Below, one piece after another: positions 26,117-34,807 of a stretch of 45,108 bases of DNA (positions are counted from its first letter, which is position 1; the number at the start of each line of letters is the position of its first letter). The position numbers and the translations under genes are program-made. The DNA lies in contig JAHDFB010000023.1 in assembly GCA_020628475.1 (NCBI GenBank), positions 1 to 45,108 on the forward strand. The letters are read 5' to 3'. Source of the DNA: Saprospiraceae bacterium (GTDB lineage Bacteria > Bacteroidota > Bacteroidia > Chitinophagales > Saprospiraceae). The notes beneath the pieces were generated by a model. It was not told the origin of the DNA and searched no databases. It was given only the letters and a program-made list of their open reading frames with translations.

Positions 26117-27691
26117 ATGATGAAAAAAAGCAATTTGTTAGTATTGTTTCTTGCTTTGTTCACAACCGTGTCCTACGCACAGTTGGTGAATCAAGGAGGA
26201 ACCATTACTGTTCAACCAGGAGCAACTTTAGTTGTCCAAAGTGATCTTACGAATACTACTGGGACAATTACCAATAATGGAACAATAGAGGTTGAAGGAA
26301 ACTTTACTAATGACGCTACGGTAACATCCGCATCTGGATCGAAGCTTGTCTTCACAGGATCTTCAGATAGTAATTTTGAAGGTGGAACGGATACATATAC
26401 AATTGTAGAAAATGATAAGACAGCAGGAAAAGTTATTCTTACTGAAAATCTTGCCGTTTCGGAGTCTGTTGATTTTTCTGGTGGAACCAGTAACATCGAT
26501 TTGGCCAATTTTAATATTACTTTATCGGAAGCGACAACGACCAACGGTACACAAGCAACTGGATGGTTTGAGACTTCTGGAACGGGTAAAGTGGTGAAAG
26601 AATTATCGGCAGCGGCGACTACTAATTTTGACGTAGGAGATGCTACCAATTATACACCAGTATCAGTAAACCATACAGGAACGTATGGTGCATCTGCTCA
26701 AATTTCTGCGAAAGTAACGGCTACTGCTCATCCGAACATTCCTTCGGATGCAGATGATTACATTTCAAGATATTGGACGGTGGATAACAGTGATGTTACT
26801 TCGCCATCAATGGCTATGACAGGAACCTATGTGGCGGGTGATGTTACAGGAACGGAAGGAGATGTAAAAGGAGCAAGATATGAGGCAGCGAATTGGGAGT
26901 TTGCCACTGGCGCTCAAAATGCGTCTACTGTTTCAGCTACTTCAACAGCAGCAACTTCTGATCTTACGGGAACGAACTTTTATGGTAAAGCGGATATAAG
27001 TTTTTATCTACAAGCAGCTTACAATTCCACGAATGGAAATATGGATAAAACGCTCAATGATTTGGGGCTAATACCTTTGACTTCTCCATATGATGCGAAT
27101 ATTACAGCAAATGCTATTCCAGCTACCGCAGTGGATTGGATAGAAATTGAAGTTCGAGATGAAACCAATCCTGAGACCATCCTAAGTTCTACATCTGCAT
27201 TTCTTTTACAAGATGGAAGTGTAGTAGGGGTAGATGGAAGTTCATTGCCATTACTGAAGGATGCACTTGAAGAAACATATTTGGCTGTTTCTCATAGAAA
27301 TCATTTGGCAATTAGAACGAATGCTAAATTGAATCTTGCAAATCCAGTTGCCACTGATTTAAGTGATGCTTCGAATGTATTTACAGATCCTGCCGTCGTA
27401 TCTAATCCTGCTCAAAAAGATTTAGGAGGTGGTGTAATGGGATTATGGATGGGAGATGCTGGTTCCGATAATCAAGTTTCTTATAATGGTTCAGGAAATG
27501 ATAAGGTAAAAGTATTAATACGAGTTGGATTTGCTACACCGAATGATATTGTGAATGGCTATTACGATGAGGACATAGATATGGATGGAGATGTTGCCTA
27601 CAACGGTTCAGGTTCAGATAAATTAAAAGTTTTAATTACAATTGGATTTGCTACTCCTAATGCAGTCTATAATAATCACGCACAAAAATAA
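26117..27691 (+). CDS. secreted protein with C-terminal dockerin-like repeats
   Basis: 524-aa predicted secreted protein. The ATG at 26117 gives a clean signal peptide (MMKKSN...VSYAQ); a TTG at 26072 would add 15 untypical residues. The N-terminal ~120 residues are a beta-rich, Thr/Asn-rich repeat region (ITNNGTIEVEGNFTNDATV), suggestive of a short beta-helix. A central domain of unknown type follows. The last ~70 residues hold two related segments, GDAGSDNQVSYNGSGNDKVKVL and DIDMDGDVAYNGSGSDKLKVL (split here as read), resembling dockerin / EF-hand calcium loops with an inserted NGSG. No T9SS sorting domain is visible. It is read with the next gene, 3 nt downstream. Confidence 0.75.
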   Translation: MMKKSNLLVLFLALFTTVSYAQLVNQGGTITVQPGATLVVQSDLTNTTGTITNNGTIEVEGNFTNDATVTSASGSKLVFTGSSDSNFEGGTDTYTIVENDKTAGKVILTENLAVSESVDFSGGTSNIDLANFNITLSEATTTNGTQATGWFETSGTGKVVKELSAAATTNFDVGDATNYTPVSVNHTGTYGASAQISAKVTATAHPNIPSDADDYISRYWTVDNSDVTSPSMAMTGTYVAGDVTGTEGDVKGARYEAANWEFATGAQNASTVSATSTAATSDLTGTNFYGKADISFYLQAAYNSTNGNMDKTLNDLGLIPLTSPYDANITANAIPATAVDWIEIEVRDETNPETILSSTSAFLLQDGSVVGVDGSSLPLLKDALEETYLAVSHRNHLAIRTNAKLNLANPVATDLSDASNVFTDPAVVSNPAQKDLGGGVMGLWMGDAGSDNQVSYNGSGNDKVKVLIRVGFATPNDIVNGYYDEDIDMDGDVAYNGSGSDKLKVLITIGFATPNAVYNNHAQK

Positions 27692-27694
27692 AAT

Positions 27695-28732
27695 ATGAAT
27701 TATATAAAATTACTTTCCTTTGCTTTAGCACTTTTTTTATTCAATAGTGTTAATGCACAAGATTTTGATCTAAGAACAACACAGTCAGGTCATGACATAA
27801 TTGTTGAGATAATTTATACAGGAAGTGGTTCTGTTCCAACGACAGCAGATTTTCTTCTTGATTTAAATTTCGAACTTCAAGGTACGGATTTAAACATGTC
27901 CTTTGGAGCTATTAATAATACCGCTGGATGGGGTGTCAATACACAGGGATCACAATCTACCTCTGGAGGTTTCGTAAGACAAACATATGGATTATCCAAT
28001 GCGCCTATTAATTTTCCTACGGACTTAAGTAGTACAGTGTACACAGAGATTGCTAGAATTACAACAGATGCAGCTCCGGGATCGGTAATTTCTGTTGGAG
28101 AATCTGGAACACATCCTACCAATCCAGGAATTCCTTTTCTTAATGTAAATGGACTTGATTTTACTCCATCTGTTACAGCAGGTGCAGCGTTACCATTAGA
28201 TCTAACCACATTCTCTGTTGGAAAGCATGATGCGATTTCCTCTTTGCTAAAGTGGACAACTGAAATGGAAGAAGATTTCTCTCACTTTACTGTAGAACGA
28301 TCATTGGATGGAGTAAATTGGAGGCCAGTTGCTGACATCAAAGCGACGGGAAATCAAGGGATTCAGACAAGTGATTATCAATTTGTAGATAGACAAATTC
28401 CATTTGCTTCTGAGGCTATTTCAACGGTTTATTACCGATTGAAAATGATTGACCTGAATGGAAAATTTGAATGGAGTAAAGTAGAATCGGTAGAATTTGA
28501 AAATCGAGTCCAAGACGTTCAGGTTTATCCAAACCCAACGGCAGATTGGATTACGATTCAATCTAAATCGGATATTACCGAACTTATTGTATTCGACATT
28601 GATGGTAAAATTGTATTACAAAGACCATATACTGGTCCGGTAGATATGAGTTCATTTAATGCGGGTATGTATAAACTATTCATCAAGACTACCACTGGAA
28701 CGATTACTAAGACAGTTGTTAAAATTGATTAA
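27695..28732 (+). CDS. T9SS type A-sorted protein with possible cohesin-like N-terminus
   Basis: 345-aa predicted surface protein. Signal peptide (1-22, ending NSVNAQ), then a ~150-residue beta-sandwich-like domain (about 23-165) with DIIVEIIYTG..., a short conserved YTEIARIT strand and hydrophobic core spacing that recall cohesins only weakly. Next is an FnIII-like module common in T9SS cargo (LPLDLTTFSVG...LLKWTTEMEEDFSHFTVERS.DG). The last ~70 residues start VYPNPTADWITI and end GMYKLFIKT...TVVKID, the type A sorting domain that is cleaved and linked to the cell surface. It follows the dockerin-like gene by 3 nt, so the two products may act together. Confidence 0.8.
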   Translation: MNYIKLLSFALALFLFNSVNAQDFDLRTTQSGHDIIVEIIYTGSGSVPTTADFLLDLNFELQGTDLNMSFGAINNTAGWGVNTQGSQSTSGGFVRQTYGLSNAPINFPTDLSSTVYTEIARITTDAAPGSVISVGESGTHPTNPGIPFLNVNGLDFTPSVTAGAALPLDLTTFSVGKHDAISSLLKWTTEMEEDFSHFTVERSLDGVNWRPVADIKATGNQGIQTSDYQFVDRQIPFASEAISTVYYRLKMIDLNGKFEWSKVESVEFENRVQDVQVYPNPTADWITIQSKSDITELIVFDIDGKIVLQRPYTGPVDMSSFNAGMYKLFIKTTTGTITKTVVKID

Positions 28733-28770
28733 TGATCGATTCGTAAAAGAATAAAATGACAATTAATAGG

Positions 28771-28805
28771 AGGTCTTTCCAAAACTGGAAAGACCTTTTT
28801 GTTTT
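28771..28805 (+). terminator. rho-independent terminator after secreted pair
   Basis: AGGTCTTTCC (28771-28780) pairs with GGAAAGACCT (28787-28796), 6-nt loop, then TTTTTGTTTT. Perfect 10-bp stem, 38 nt past the stop. The T-run overlaps the -33 element of the next promoter. Confidence 0.9.
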
Positions 28806-28831
28806 AAGAATACCATCATTTTGTATATTTG
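28799..28831 (+). promoter_or_regulatory. promoter of lipoprotein gene, possibly leaderless
   Basis: TTG (28799-28801), 22-nt spacer, TATATTTG (28824-28831). The ATG at 28836 is only 4 nt after the -7 box, so the transcript would have almost no leader if this promoter is used. Confidence 0.45.
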
Positions 28832-28835
28832 TCAC

Positions 28836-29303
28836 ATGAAGAAAATAATGTATATATTATTCCTTGGTTGTATTTTGATTGCTTGTGACAATTCAAGTCA
28901 ATTACCTGAGTTAGATTTAATGAGTAAGGGAATTCCTTTAAAATTAAGAGCTCCTGAAGGTGCAGAAGTATCTTCAAAAGACATGGGTGTTTTCAAGGAT
29001 GTGACGATTCGAAATGGAGAGGATTTTTACATACAAATTACTGGAGGTCAAAAGTTCCAAAATGATGAAAAACTACGCAAAGACGAAGAGTTAAAAACCA
29101 TTCAAAGTTTGGCCAATTTTTCGAGAATTGTTCAGGAAGATGATAACGGTTTTGTTTTTGAAAAAAAACGTGGGGATGATTTAAGTTACGACTTCAGAAG
29201 AATACGAATTCAAGGAGAAGAGGAATATGTATTTCAAGCGGGTTTGATAGGGAAATTTTCCTTGGAAGCTGTTCAACAAATGTTTGAAGCGACGGCGCGG
29301 TAA
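28836..29303 (+). CDS. small lipoprotein of unknown function
   Basis: 155-aa protein. The ATG at 28836 starts a lipoprotein signal peptide KKIMYILFLGCILIAC, with lipobox LIAC giving the mature Cys. The TTG at 28821 would add MYICH and is less likely. The mature part is charged, with beta-like stretches (DVTIRNGEDFYIQITGG, GFVFEKKRGDD) and no recognised domain. It is probably anchored in the periplasmic face of a membrane. It lies alone between a terminator and a convergent gene whose stop is 7 nt away. Confidence 0.75.
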   Translation: MKKIMYILFLGCILIACDNSSQLPELDLMSKGIPLKLRAPEGAEVSSKDMGVFKDVTIRNGEDFYIQITGGQKFQNDEKLRKDEELKTIQSLANFSRIVQEDDNGFVFEKKRGDDLSYDFRRIRIQGEEEYVFQAGLIGKFSLEAVQQMFEATAR

Positions 29304-29310
29304 AGAGTTT

Positions 29311-29790
29311 TTACTCGTAAAACTTTTTCTTTTCTTTTAACTTCGAAATCATTTTCACTATTCTTTGTACGATAGTATCCTCCGATTTTGCCTTGTAAAT
29401 CCAGTCTAAATAGGCTTTCTTCTCACTATCTTTCATTGAATCGAAAAAAACGCTGGTTTCTTCGGATTCATGTTTTAAGACTTCTTTGATTTCTTCGGGA
29501 ATTTCAATGGACGAATAATCGGGATAAAGGCAAATTACGACCGTATCACCTGCCTTTTTCTTGATCATTTTTCGAATCTTGGCATTGACAGAGAAGAATA
29601 ATTGCCCGTTTCCCATGGGCATTAATTTAAACTGTTTAAAGTGATAATCGTCGATGCTTCCCTTTACAGTAACCCAGCCAAATGGATTACTTGAATCTTG
29701 TGTGATTTCTGGAATTTCGGCATATGTCCATCCACCCTTTCCAGGAAACTTTTTTAATTCAAACGTACGATTGACTAAGGCCTTATCCAT
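29311..29790 (-). CDS. YdeI/OmdA-like protein with DUF1905 domain
   Basis: 159-aa cytoplasmic protein from the ATG at 29790; the open frame runs to a TTG at 29817. The N-terminal ~90 residues match the DUF1905 pattern (PFGWVTVKGSIDDYHFKQFKL, MGNGQLFFSVNAKIRK, KAGDTVVICLYPD). The C-terminal half (FFDSMKDSEKKAYLDWIYKAKSEDTIVQRI) is the OmdA/YdeI region, linked in some species to peptide or bacteriocin resistance. The role here is unknown. It is preceded by a terminator on the same strand, so it has its own promoter. Confidence 0.8.
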   Translation of the reverse strand: MDKALVNRTFELKKFPGKGGWTYAEIPEITQDSSNPFGWVTVKGSIDDYHFKQFKLMPMGNGQLFFSVNAKIRKMIKKKAGDTVVICLYPDYSSIEIPEEIKEVLKHESEETSVFFDSMKDSEKKAYLDWIYKAKSEDTIVQRIVKMISKLKEKKKFYE

Positions 29791-29814
29791 ACCGTAAAAA
29801 TAGGCATTGAAACT

Positions 29815-29844
29815 CAATAAAAAAGGCTACCCAAAGGTAGCCTT
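29815..29844 (-). terminator. rho-independent terminator after outer-membrane gene
   Basis: On the minus strand AAGGCTACC/GGTAGCCTT form a perfect 9-bp stem (29823-29831 with 29836-29844), followed by a T-rich run. It lies 24 nt past the stop of the gene at 29868. Confidence 0.85.
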
Positions 29845-29867
29845 GCATTTTAAAATTGAAATGGCTT

Positions 29868-30605
29868 TTAAAATGGAATAAATGAAGAGACTTTATAAAA
29901 TTCATTAGAGGTTCCTACATCGGTTCTCAAATTTGGACCAGCTGAAAATCGAAAAGCAATGCCCTTATCAAAATTTAATTTAATAGATCCTCCAAGCCAT
30001 TGATAAATGACAGGAGCATCTGCAGAGTCTTCCGTTTGAGTGATTCCAAAGGATTCATAGAATAAACCAAGTACAATGCGACTCCCTACTTTTATGCCGG
30101 GTGCCGCCCATTGAAGTAGATAATCTTTTGTGACAGCTGACGTTCCTTCGTCGCGTAAGGCTTTATAATAAGCAATGTATCCTTCAAAGTCGAACAGCCC
30201 TTTATTATATTTAATGTATAAATTCGGGATTATGCTTTCGGCAATTCGCGTTCCGGAAACCGATGAAGAAAACTTACCATGTCCTAAGCCAATTCCTGGA
30301 TTTAGTACTAATGAATTATCCAGTAAGGGATACCAAATTCCTACACCTGTTTCGAGTAGTAGATCACTTCCGGAAGGCAAGTTGCCAAAAGAAGGATTGG
30401 TCCAAAAAATACTATAAACGGAAATAGAGTATCGATGGTTTGTCTGAAAATTTCCGAAGAAGAATGGAGCAAATCCAGCAACACTATTATGCACTATTTT
30501 AGTGGCAAATGTGGCTGTTTTCTTTTTCTCTTCAGCCATGTCTTCTTGACTGAATGCCACTATTGGCATGATCAAGATTAATAAGGTAAATAGAATTGAT
30601 TTCAT
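29868..30605 (-). CDS. predicted outer-membrane beta-barrel protein, function unknown
   Basis: 245-aa protein from the ATG at 30605, which starts a clean signal peptide (MKSILF...VAFSQ); an in-frame ATG at 30644 would overlap the upstream gene. The mature part is rich in alternating aromatic and polar residues, with Gly/Tyr/Phe-rich strands ending in Phe (KVSSFIPF), a usual sign of a small outer-membrane barrel. The pattern SVAGFAPFFFGNF...YSIFWTNPSFG looks conserved but I cannot name the family with confidence. It is read with the hydrolase gene just upstream (10 nt gap). Confidence 0.7.
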   Translation of the reverse strand: MKSILFTLLILIMPIVAFSQEDMAEEKKKTATFATKIVHNSVAGFAPFFFGNFQTNHRYSISVYSIFWTNPSFGNLPSGSDLLLETGVGIWYPLLDNSLVLNPGIGLGHGKFSSSVSGTRIAESIIPNLYIKYNKGLFDFEGYIAYYKALRDEGTSAVTKDYLLQWAAPGIKVGSRIVLGLFYESFGITQTEDSADAPVIYQWLGGSIKLNFDKGIAFRFSAGPNLRTDVGTSNEFYKVSSFIPF

Positions 30606-30615
30606 AAGTTTATAT

Positions 30616-31488
30616 TTAAATAAATTGAATAATGAGTTTTTCAATGTCTGTGCTGGCCTCTTCTAAATGAAGATGATGACCGCCTTTCAACCATTGAGTC
30701 TGTACTCGCTGAATACAGTGGATACGTTCTAATTTTGCACTCTGATGAAAAAGCCCGTTTTCTCCCAAAATAATGAGCGTTTCACAGCGCAAGGCCTGCA
30801 AGAAAATTCGACTTTGTTTTTCAGTTATTTGAAAGCATTCAGGAATGACTAAACGTGGATCAAATCGCCAACGGAACCCGTTTTTGACAGAAAGCAAGGA
30901 TCGTTCTACAATGATTTTTGAAGAAGCGTATGGCATCGGACTAATGGTACTTTTCATCCGATTTTCAATGGCTTCTTCCTTGGTTTTAAACATGGCAGTA
31001 TGCCTGTCTGAAAAACCATTTAATTTCATCTTTTTTGCCATTTCCAATTGTCGAAACGACCGTTGGAAATGTGTAACGATCTGTTCATCCTGAGTTACAA
31101 ATGGAGGTCCTAGCCCATCGATAAAAACAAGTTTTTCAATGAAAGATGGTTTGATAGCGGCCAATAGAGTTGCGACTCCTGTTCCCATGGAATGGGCCAA
31201 TATTGAAAATCGTTTCCAGTTTTGTTGTTCGATGATTCTAAGGATGTCGATGGCATAATCCCATAAATAATAAGATTCATGCAAAGATCGATGATCCGAA
31301 AAACCGTGCCCAGCTAAGTCGAAGGCAATGATGTAAAAGCGCTTCGAAATCTCAGGAGCAATTTTCTGGAAAGAATCAACATTGTCTAACCATCCGTGAA
31401 AGGCTAAGACAAGGGGATTCTTAACGTCTCCCCAAGTCTTATATGCAATTTCAAAACCTTCAATTTGAAAAGTAGTTGAATCAGTCAT
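30616..31488 (-). CDS. alpha/beta hydrolase
   Basis: 290-aa alpha/beta-hydrolase fold protein. AFHGWLDNVDSF (29-40) is the oxyanion-hole region, DLAGHGFSDHR follows, and LAHSMGTG has the nucleophile Ser100. The catalytic His is in KGGHHLHLE near 272. Family resemblance is to SERHL-type serine hydrolases (esterase or lactonase-like). Substrate unknown. It lies 97 nt downstream of the AMP-ligase gene on the same strand and could belong to the same unit, where it might release a product from the carrier protein; this is inference. Confidence 0.85.
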   Translation of the reverse strand: MTDSTTFQIEGFEIAYKTWGDVKNPLVLAFHGWLDNVDSFQKIAPEISKRFYIIAFDLAGHGFSDHRSLHESYYLWDYAIDILRIIEQQNWKRFSILAHSMGTGVATLLAAIKPSFIEKLVFIDGLGPPFVTQDEQIVTHFQRSFRQLEMAKKMKLNGFSDRHTAMFKTKEEAIENRMKSTISPMPYASSKIIVERSLLSVKNGFRWRFDPRLVIPECFQITEKQSRIFLQALRCETLIILGENGLFHQSAKLERIHCIQRVQTQWLKGGHHLHLEEASTDIEKLIIQFI

Positions 31489-31585
31489 TGTAAAAATTGG
31501 ATTTTTGTGAGTTCGGTCAATATGTGATCAAGACCTACCCGCTAGGTGATAGGACAATCCTGAATTTTATATGACCGTGAATAAA

Positions 31586-33151
31586 TTAAACCAGAACCTG
31601 ATCGGCTACTTTTTGAAGTGCTAACCGATTAAACTTTCCATTAGGAGTCTTTGGAATACGATCCAAGAAATGAACGTATTCCGGCACCTTATAAGCTTCT
31701 AAGGTATTTTTACAATGTATGATAATTTCGTCGCTGCTCATTTCCGTGTCATTGTCGAGTACTACAAAGGCGTATAAAACTTCTCCATACTCTTCACTTT
31801 TGACGCCTGTAACAAGCGCAGACTGAATCCCTTGCATTCCATGCAAATGATCTTCTACTTCTTTCGGACTCACCTTAATCCCTCGAGATTTAATCATATT
31901 ATCCATGCGACCTTTAAAATATAAATAGCCTTCTTCATCTAGGAGGCAGTAATCTCCAGTATACAGAACCTTTTCGCCTGGATGGAGGCCAGGTTTTAGC
32001 TTTATGGCCGTTTTTTCTGGTTTATTCCAGTAACCCTGCATGACTGTTGCCCCCCGAATCACTAATTGTCCTATTTGATTGGATTCATTGATTCTGTTTC
32101 CTTCTTCATCCACCAACCATAGTTCCGTGTTTGGAATGGCAATCCCTACACTATCGGGTTTGTAATCAATATCTTTTGGAGGTAAATACGTACAACGTTT
32201 ACACTCTGTAAGTCCGTACATGGAGAAAATGTCAGCATTTGGAAAAAGTGATTTCATCATGTTGATATTTGCCCTCGTTAAGGCAGCTCCGGTATTCGTC
32301 ACCGCTCGAATGGATGCAAAACTATTTGCCTTTTTCTTGCTATGTTCGAAAAGTAGCATGACAAGTGTCGGTACCATCGGGAAAATGGTAGCCTCTTCTT
32401 GTTGAATGCGCTTTGCAAGAAAAATAGGCCAAGTCAATTCTTTCTCCAAAAGCAATGTGGATCCGTTCGATACGGACATGATCAGTTGATATAAACCATA
32501 GTCAAAGGAGAGTGGCAGCGAACAAAGAATTTTATCTGAATGCCGATAGCCCAAATATGCATTTAGAGAATGGGTTGCAGCGACCATATTTTGATGACTA
32601 AGCATCACACCCTTTGGTTCGCCAGTCGAACCTGAAGTATATATAATGGCACTTAGATCAACACTTAATACCCTTTCAAAATGATCGGGCTTATACTGAG
32701 AGCTAACTTCCAATACGTTGTTGAAGCTGGTCGAAAAAGAATCTTCAGAATTCGTATCATCCGTCAAGATAATCTTGTCCAAGGTTTTCAATGTTGAAAG
32801 AAAGGACATCTCCTGAATGATCTCATTCCGACTGATTAGCACTTTCGCTCCAGAATCTTCTAAAACATATTTTACTTTCTCTGCTTTTAATTCTGCACCC
32901 ATAGGTATGGCTACCGCCCCGGCTTTAAGAATACCCCAGAATGCTATACATGTTTCCATGGTATTGCCAAGAAGAACAGCGACACGATCTCCTTTTTTTA
33001 ACTGGAGACTTTTTAAATAATTGGCCAGACTGTTGGTGGTTTGATCGAGTTGTTGATAATTCAAAGTAGTTTTCCCAAACACAACGGCCCTTTTATCGGG
33101 ATGATTTACGGCCGTTACCGATAGGAATTCATGAAGTAAATTGATATTCAT
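31586..33151 (-). CDS. AMP-forming acyl/aminoacyl ligase (ANL superfamily)
   Basis: 521-aa adenylating enzyme. The P-loop YTSGSTGEPKG is at 171-181, the A5 motif MYGLTE at 311-316, followed by CKRCTYLPP. GDYCLLDEEGYLYFKGRMDNMIKSRG is the hinge region, and the C-terminal catalytic Lys is in PKTPNGKFNR near 507. ANL enzymes load an acid as adenylate onto a carrier thiol. The sequence resembles the ligases that pair with PLP decarboxylases and ACPs, including exosortase-A-associated ones. Its start shares one base with the stop of the decarboxylase gene (TAATG), a coupled pair. The likely substrate is an amino acid loaded on the ACP at 34466. Confidence 0.88.
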   Translation of the reverse strand: MNINLLHEFLSVTAVNHPDKRAVVFGKTTLNYQQLDQTTNSLANYLKSLQLKKGDRVAVLLGNTMETCIAFWGILKAGAVAIPMGAELKAEKVKYVLEDSGAKVLISRNEIIQEMSFLSTLKTLDKIILTDDTNSEDSFSTSFNNVLEVSSQYKPDHFERVLSVDLSAIIYTSGSTGEPKGVMLSHQNMVAATHSLNAYLGYRHSDKILCSLPLSFDYGLYQLIMSVSNGSTLLLEKELTWPIFLAKRIQQEEATIFPMVPTLVMLLFEHSKKKANSFASIRAVTNTGAALTRANINMMKSLFPNADIFSMYGLTECKRCTYLPPKDIDYKPDSVGIAIPNTELWLVDEEGNRINESNQIGQLVIRGATVMQGYWNKPEKTAIKLKPGLHPGEKVLYTGDYCLLDEEGYLYFKGRMDNMIKSRGIKVSPKEVEDHLHGMQGIQSALVTGVKSEEYGEVLYAFVVLDNDTEMSSDEIIIHCKNTLEAYKVPEYVHFLDRIPKTPNGKFNRLALQKVADQVLV

Positions 33152-34446
33152 TATTCACTGATTTTTAAAGGTTCTAAAATGGGGATTGGCTCCAAATCGG
33201 CATTGATATGACGACTCATGATCGTTTCCGCCGTATCTTTTTTACGAATGAGAATACTCTCATTTTTATAGGATAAGACTTCAGCGGGAAATCCGTGGCT
33301 ATGAAATAATCCTGGAGAAGAAGTAGAACCATATGCACCGGAATACTTGATAACAATGGTATCGTTTTTCTTCGTCTCTTTTAAATGAATGTTTCTGCCT
33401 AGGATATCATCTGGACTACACAAAGGGCCGGATACCTGATATTCCTTCAAATTATCAATTGATCCGTCGGAAGAAATATTTTCCATGGGAAAGTTTCTTC
33501 GGACGACACGCCCCGTTCCCGCAGCAGCAGAATGATGATTGGTTCCTCCATCAGTAACGATGAATGTTTTTCCATGATTTACTTTAATATTATTGACGGA
33601 AACGGCATAATATCCAGCGGTGCCAATAATAAATCTGCCGGATTCCATGATAATACGTGTATCGGGATATTTGTAGTTGAAGGCCGTAAATAGAGGATAC
33701 ATTAATTCTTTAAACTTTTCAATATTCAGCGCCGACTGATTTGCAAAATAAGGGATTCCCATCCCACCTCCTACATCAACCATGGAGAAGGTACAGTTGT
33801 ACATTTTTCGAATTTTTTCGTATAAACCGAGGATGTATTTGGTATTTTTATAGACGGAAAGAGCGTCCAGAATATTGGTGCCATTATAAACATGAATGCC
33901 CCTTATATGGATATTGTCGGTGTTTAAATAGTCACCAAATCGCTCTACAGCTCGTGCTTCTTCAATCCCAAAATGCGTAGGCCTTCCTCCCATTTTCCAA
34001 GGAGATCCGTCCGCAGAAAAATCAGGATTAATACGAATAGCTATATTGGTTGTTTTTCCTAAAGCTTTTGAAATTTGGGATATTCGCTTCAATTCATCTT
34101 CCGATTCTACCACCAAAGCATAGATTCCTAGCTCTATCGCACGTTTCAATTCGTAGTCCTTTTTACAAGGTCCAAGAAAAATGATGTCCTCCGGTACCGA
34201 TCCAGCTCGTAAGGCTATTTCCATTTCAGTAAGGGAACAGACTTCCGTACAGGCACCATTAGAACGTAGCAGTTTTACCAGAGAAGTATTTGGATTTACC
34301 TTGAGTGCGTAGAAAACGTCCACGCAGTGAGGTAAGGCATTTCTTAGGTTGAAATAATTATCCACTAATTTTTCTCCATCATAGATGTAAGAAGGCGTAC
34401 CGTATTTCTGAACGGCAGCCATTATTTTTTCTTTGTATGTATTCAT
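33151..34446 (-). CDS. fold-type III PLP-dependent decarboxylase
   Basis: 431-aa enzyme of the alanine racemase / diaminopimelate decarboxylase fold. The PLP Lys49 is in FYALKVNPNT; the Gly-rich phosphate loop is VDVGGGMGIPYF (about 223-234). Dimer-interface residues are in GPLCSPDD (Cys343 and Asp346/347) and SGAYGSTSSPG (Tyr372). LysA normally has an HxHIGS segment; here it reads GIHVYNGTN, as in the carrier-protein-linked decarboxylases (BtrK type and exosortase-A-associated family), so it is unlikely to be housekeeping LysA. It sits between an ACP gene (19 nt upstream) and an AMP ligase (1-nt overlap). Probable action: decarboxylation of an aminoacyl-ACP. Confidence 0.85.
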   Translation of the reverse strand: MNTYKEKIMAAVQKYGTPSYIYDGEKLVDNYFNLRNALPHCVDVFYALKVNPNTSLVKLLRSNGACTEVCSLTEMEIALRAGSVPEDIIFLGPCKKDYELKRAIELGIYALVVESEDELKRISQISKALGKTTNIAIRINPDFSADGSPWKMGGRPTHFGIEEARAVERFGDYLNTDNIHIRGIHVYNGTNILDALSVYKNTKYILGLYEKIRKMYNCTFSMVDVGGGMGIPYFANQSALNIEKFKELMYPLFTAFNYKYPDTRIIMESGRFIIGTAGYYAVSVNNIKVNHGKTFIVTDGGTNHHSAAAGTGRVVRRNFPMENISSDGSIDNLKEYQVSGPLCSPDDILGRNIHLKETKKNDTIVIKYSGAYGSTSSPGLFHSHGFPAEVLSYKNESILIRKKDTAETIMSRHINADLEPIPILEPLKISE

Positions 34447-34465
34447 TTGAGTAATGTTTAATGGA

Positions 34466-34735
34466 TTAAATGGATGAAGTAACTTTCAATTCTTGTTGGA
34501 TGTATTTGTAAATACTCTCCACCGTGTTGAAGTCTCTAGCTTCAATTGTATTGGGATTTACCTCAAATCCAAGTAGATGATCTTCGAGATAAGTCAAAAA
34601 AAACATGGACGATAAAGAATCCAGCCTGAGGTCATTTTTAAGATGTGAATCAAAATGGATCTCTTCTTGTTTGAGACCTGTTATGGAATCCAATAATCCT
34701 TTTTTAATAACATTTAATATTTCTGTATTATGCAT
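34466..34735 (-). CDS. acyl carrier protein
   Basis: 89-aa carrier protein from the ATG at 34735; the open frame extends to 34804 but the added residues do not fit. LRLDSLSSM (37-45) holds the phosphopantetheine Ser40 in the DSL motif, on the usual four-helix pattern, with an acidic second helix. It is the first gene of the ACP-decarboxylase-ligase set and probably the carrier on which the amino acid is activated and decarboxylated. It is clearly not a fatty-acid AcpP by context. Confidence 0.85.
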   Translation of the reverse strand: MHNTEILNVIKKGLLDSITGLKQEEIHFDSHLKNDLRLDSLSSMFFLTYLEDHLLGFEVNPNTIEARDFNTVESIYKYIQQELKVTSSI

Positions 34736-34807
34736 TGTATTACATTTTGAATGAGTAAATGAATGGTTTGTATGGGCATAAACATCCCAGGTGCATCGCT
34801 GCACGAA

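Noticed and set aside
33151-34446. lysA (diaminopimelate decarboxylase)
   Set aside because: Fold and PLP motif fit, but the usual HxHIGS segment is GIHVYNGTN and the gene is coupled to an ACP and AMP ligase, so a carrier-linked decarboxylase is more likely.
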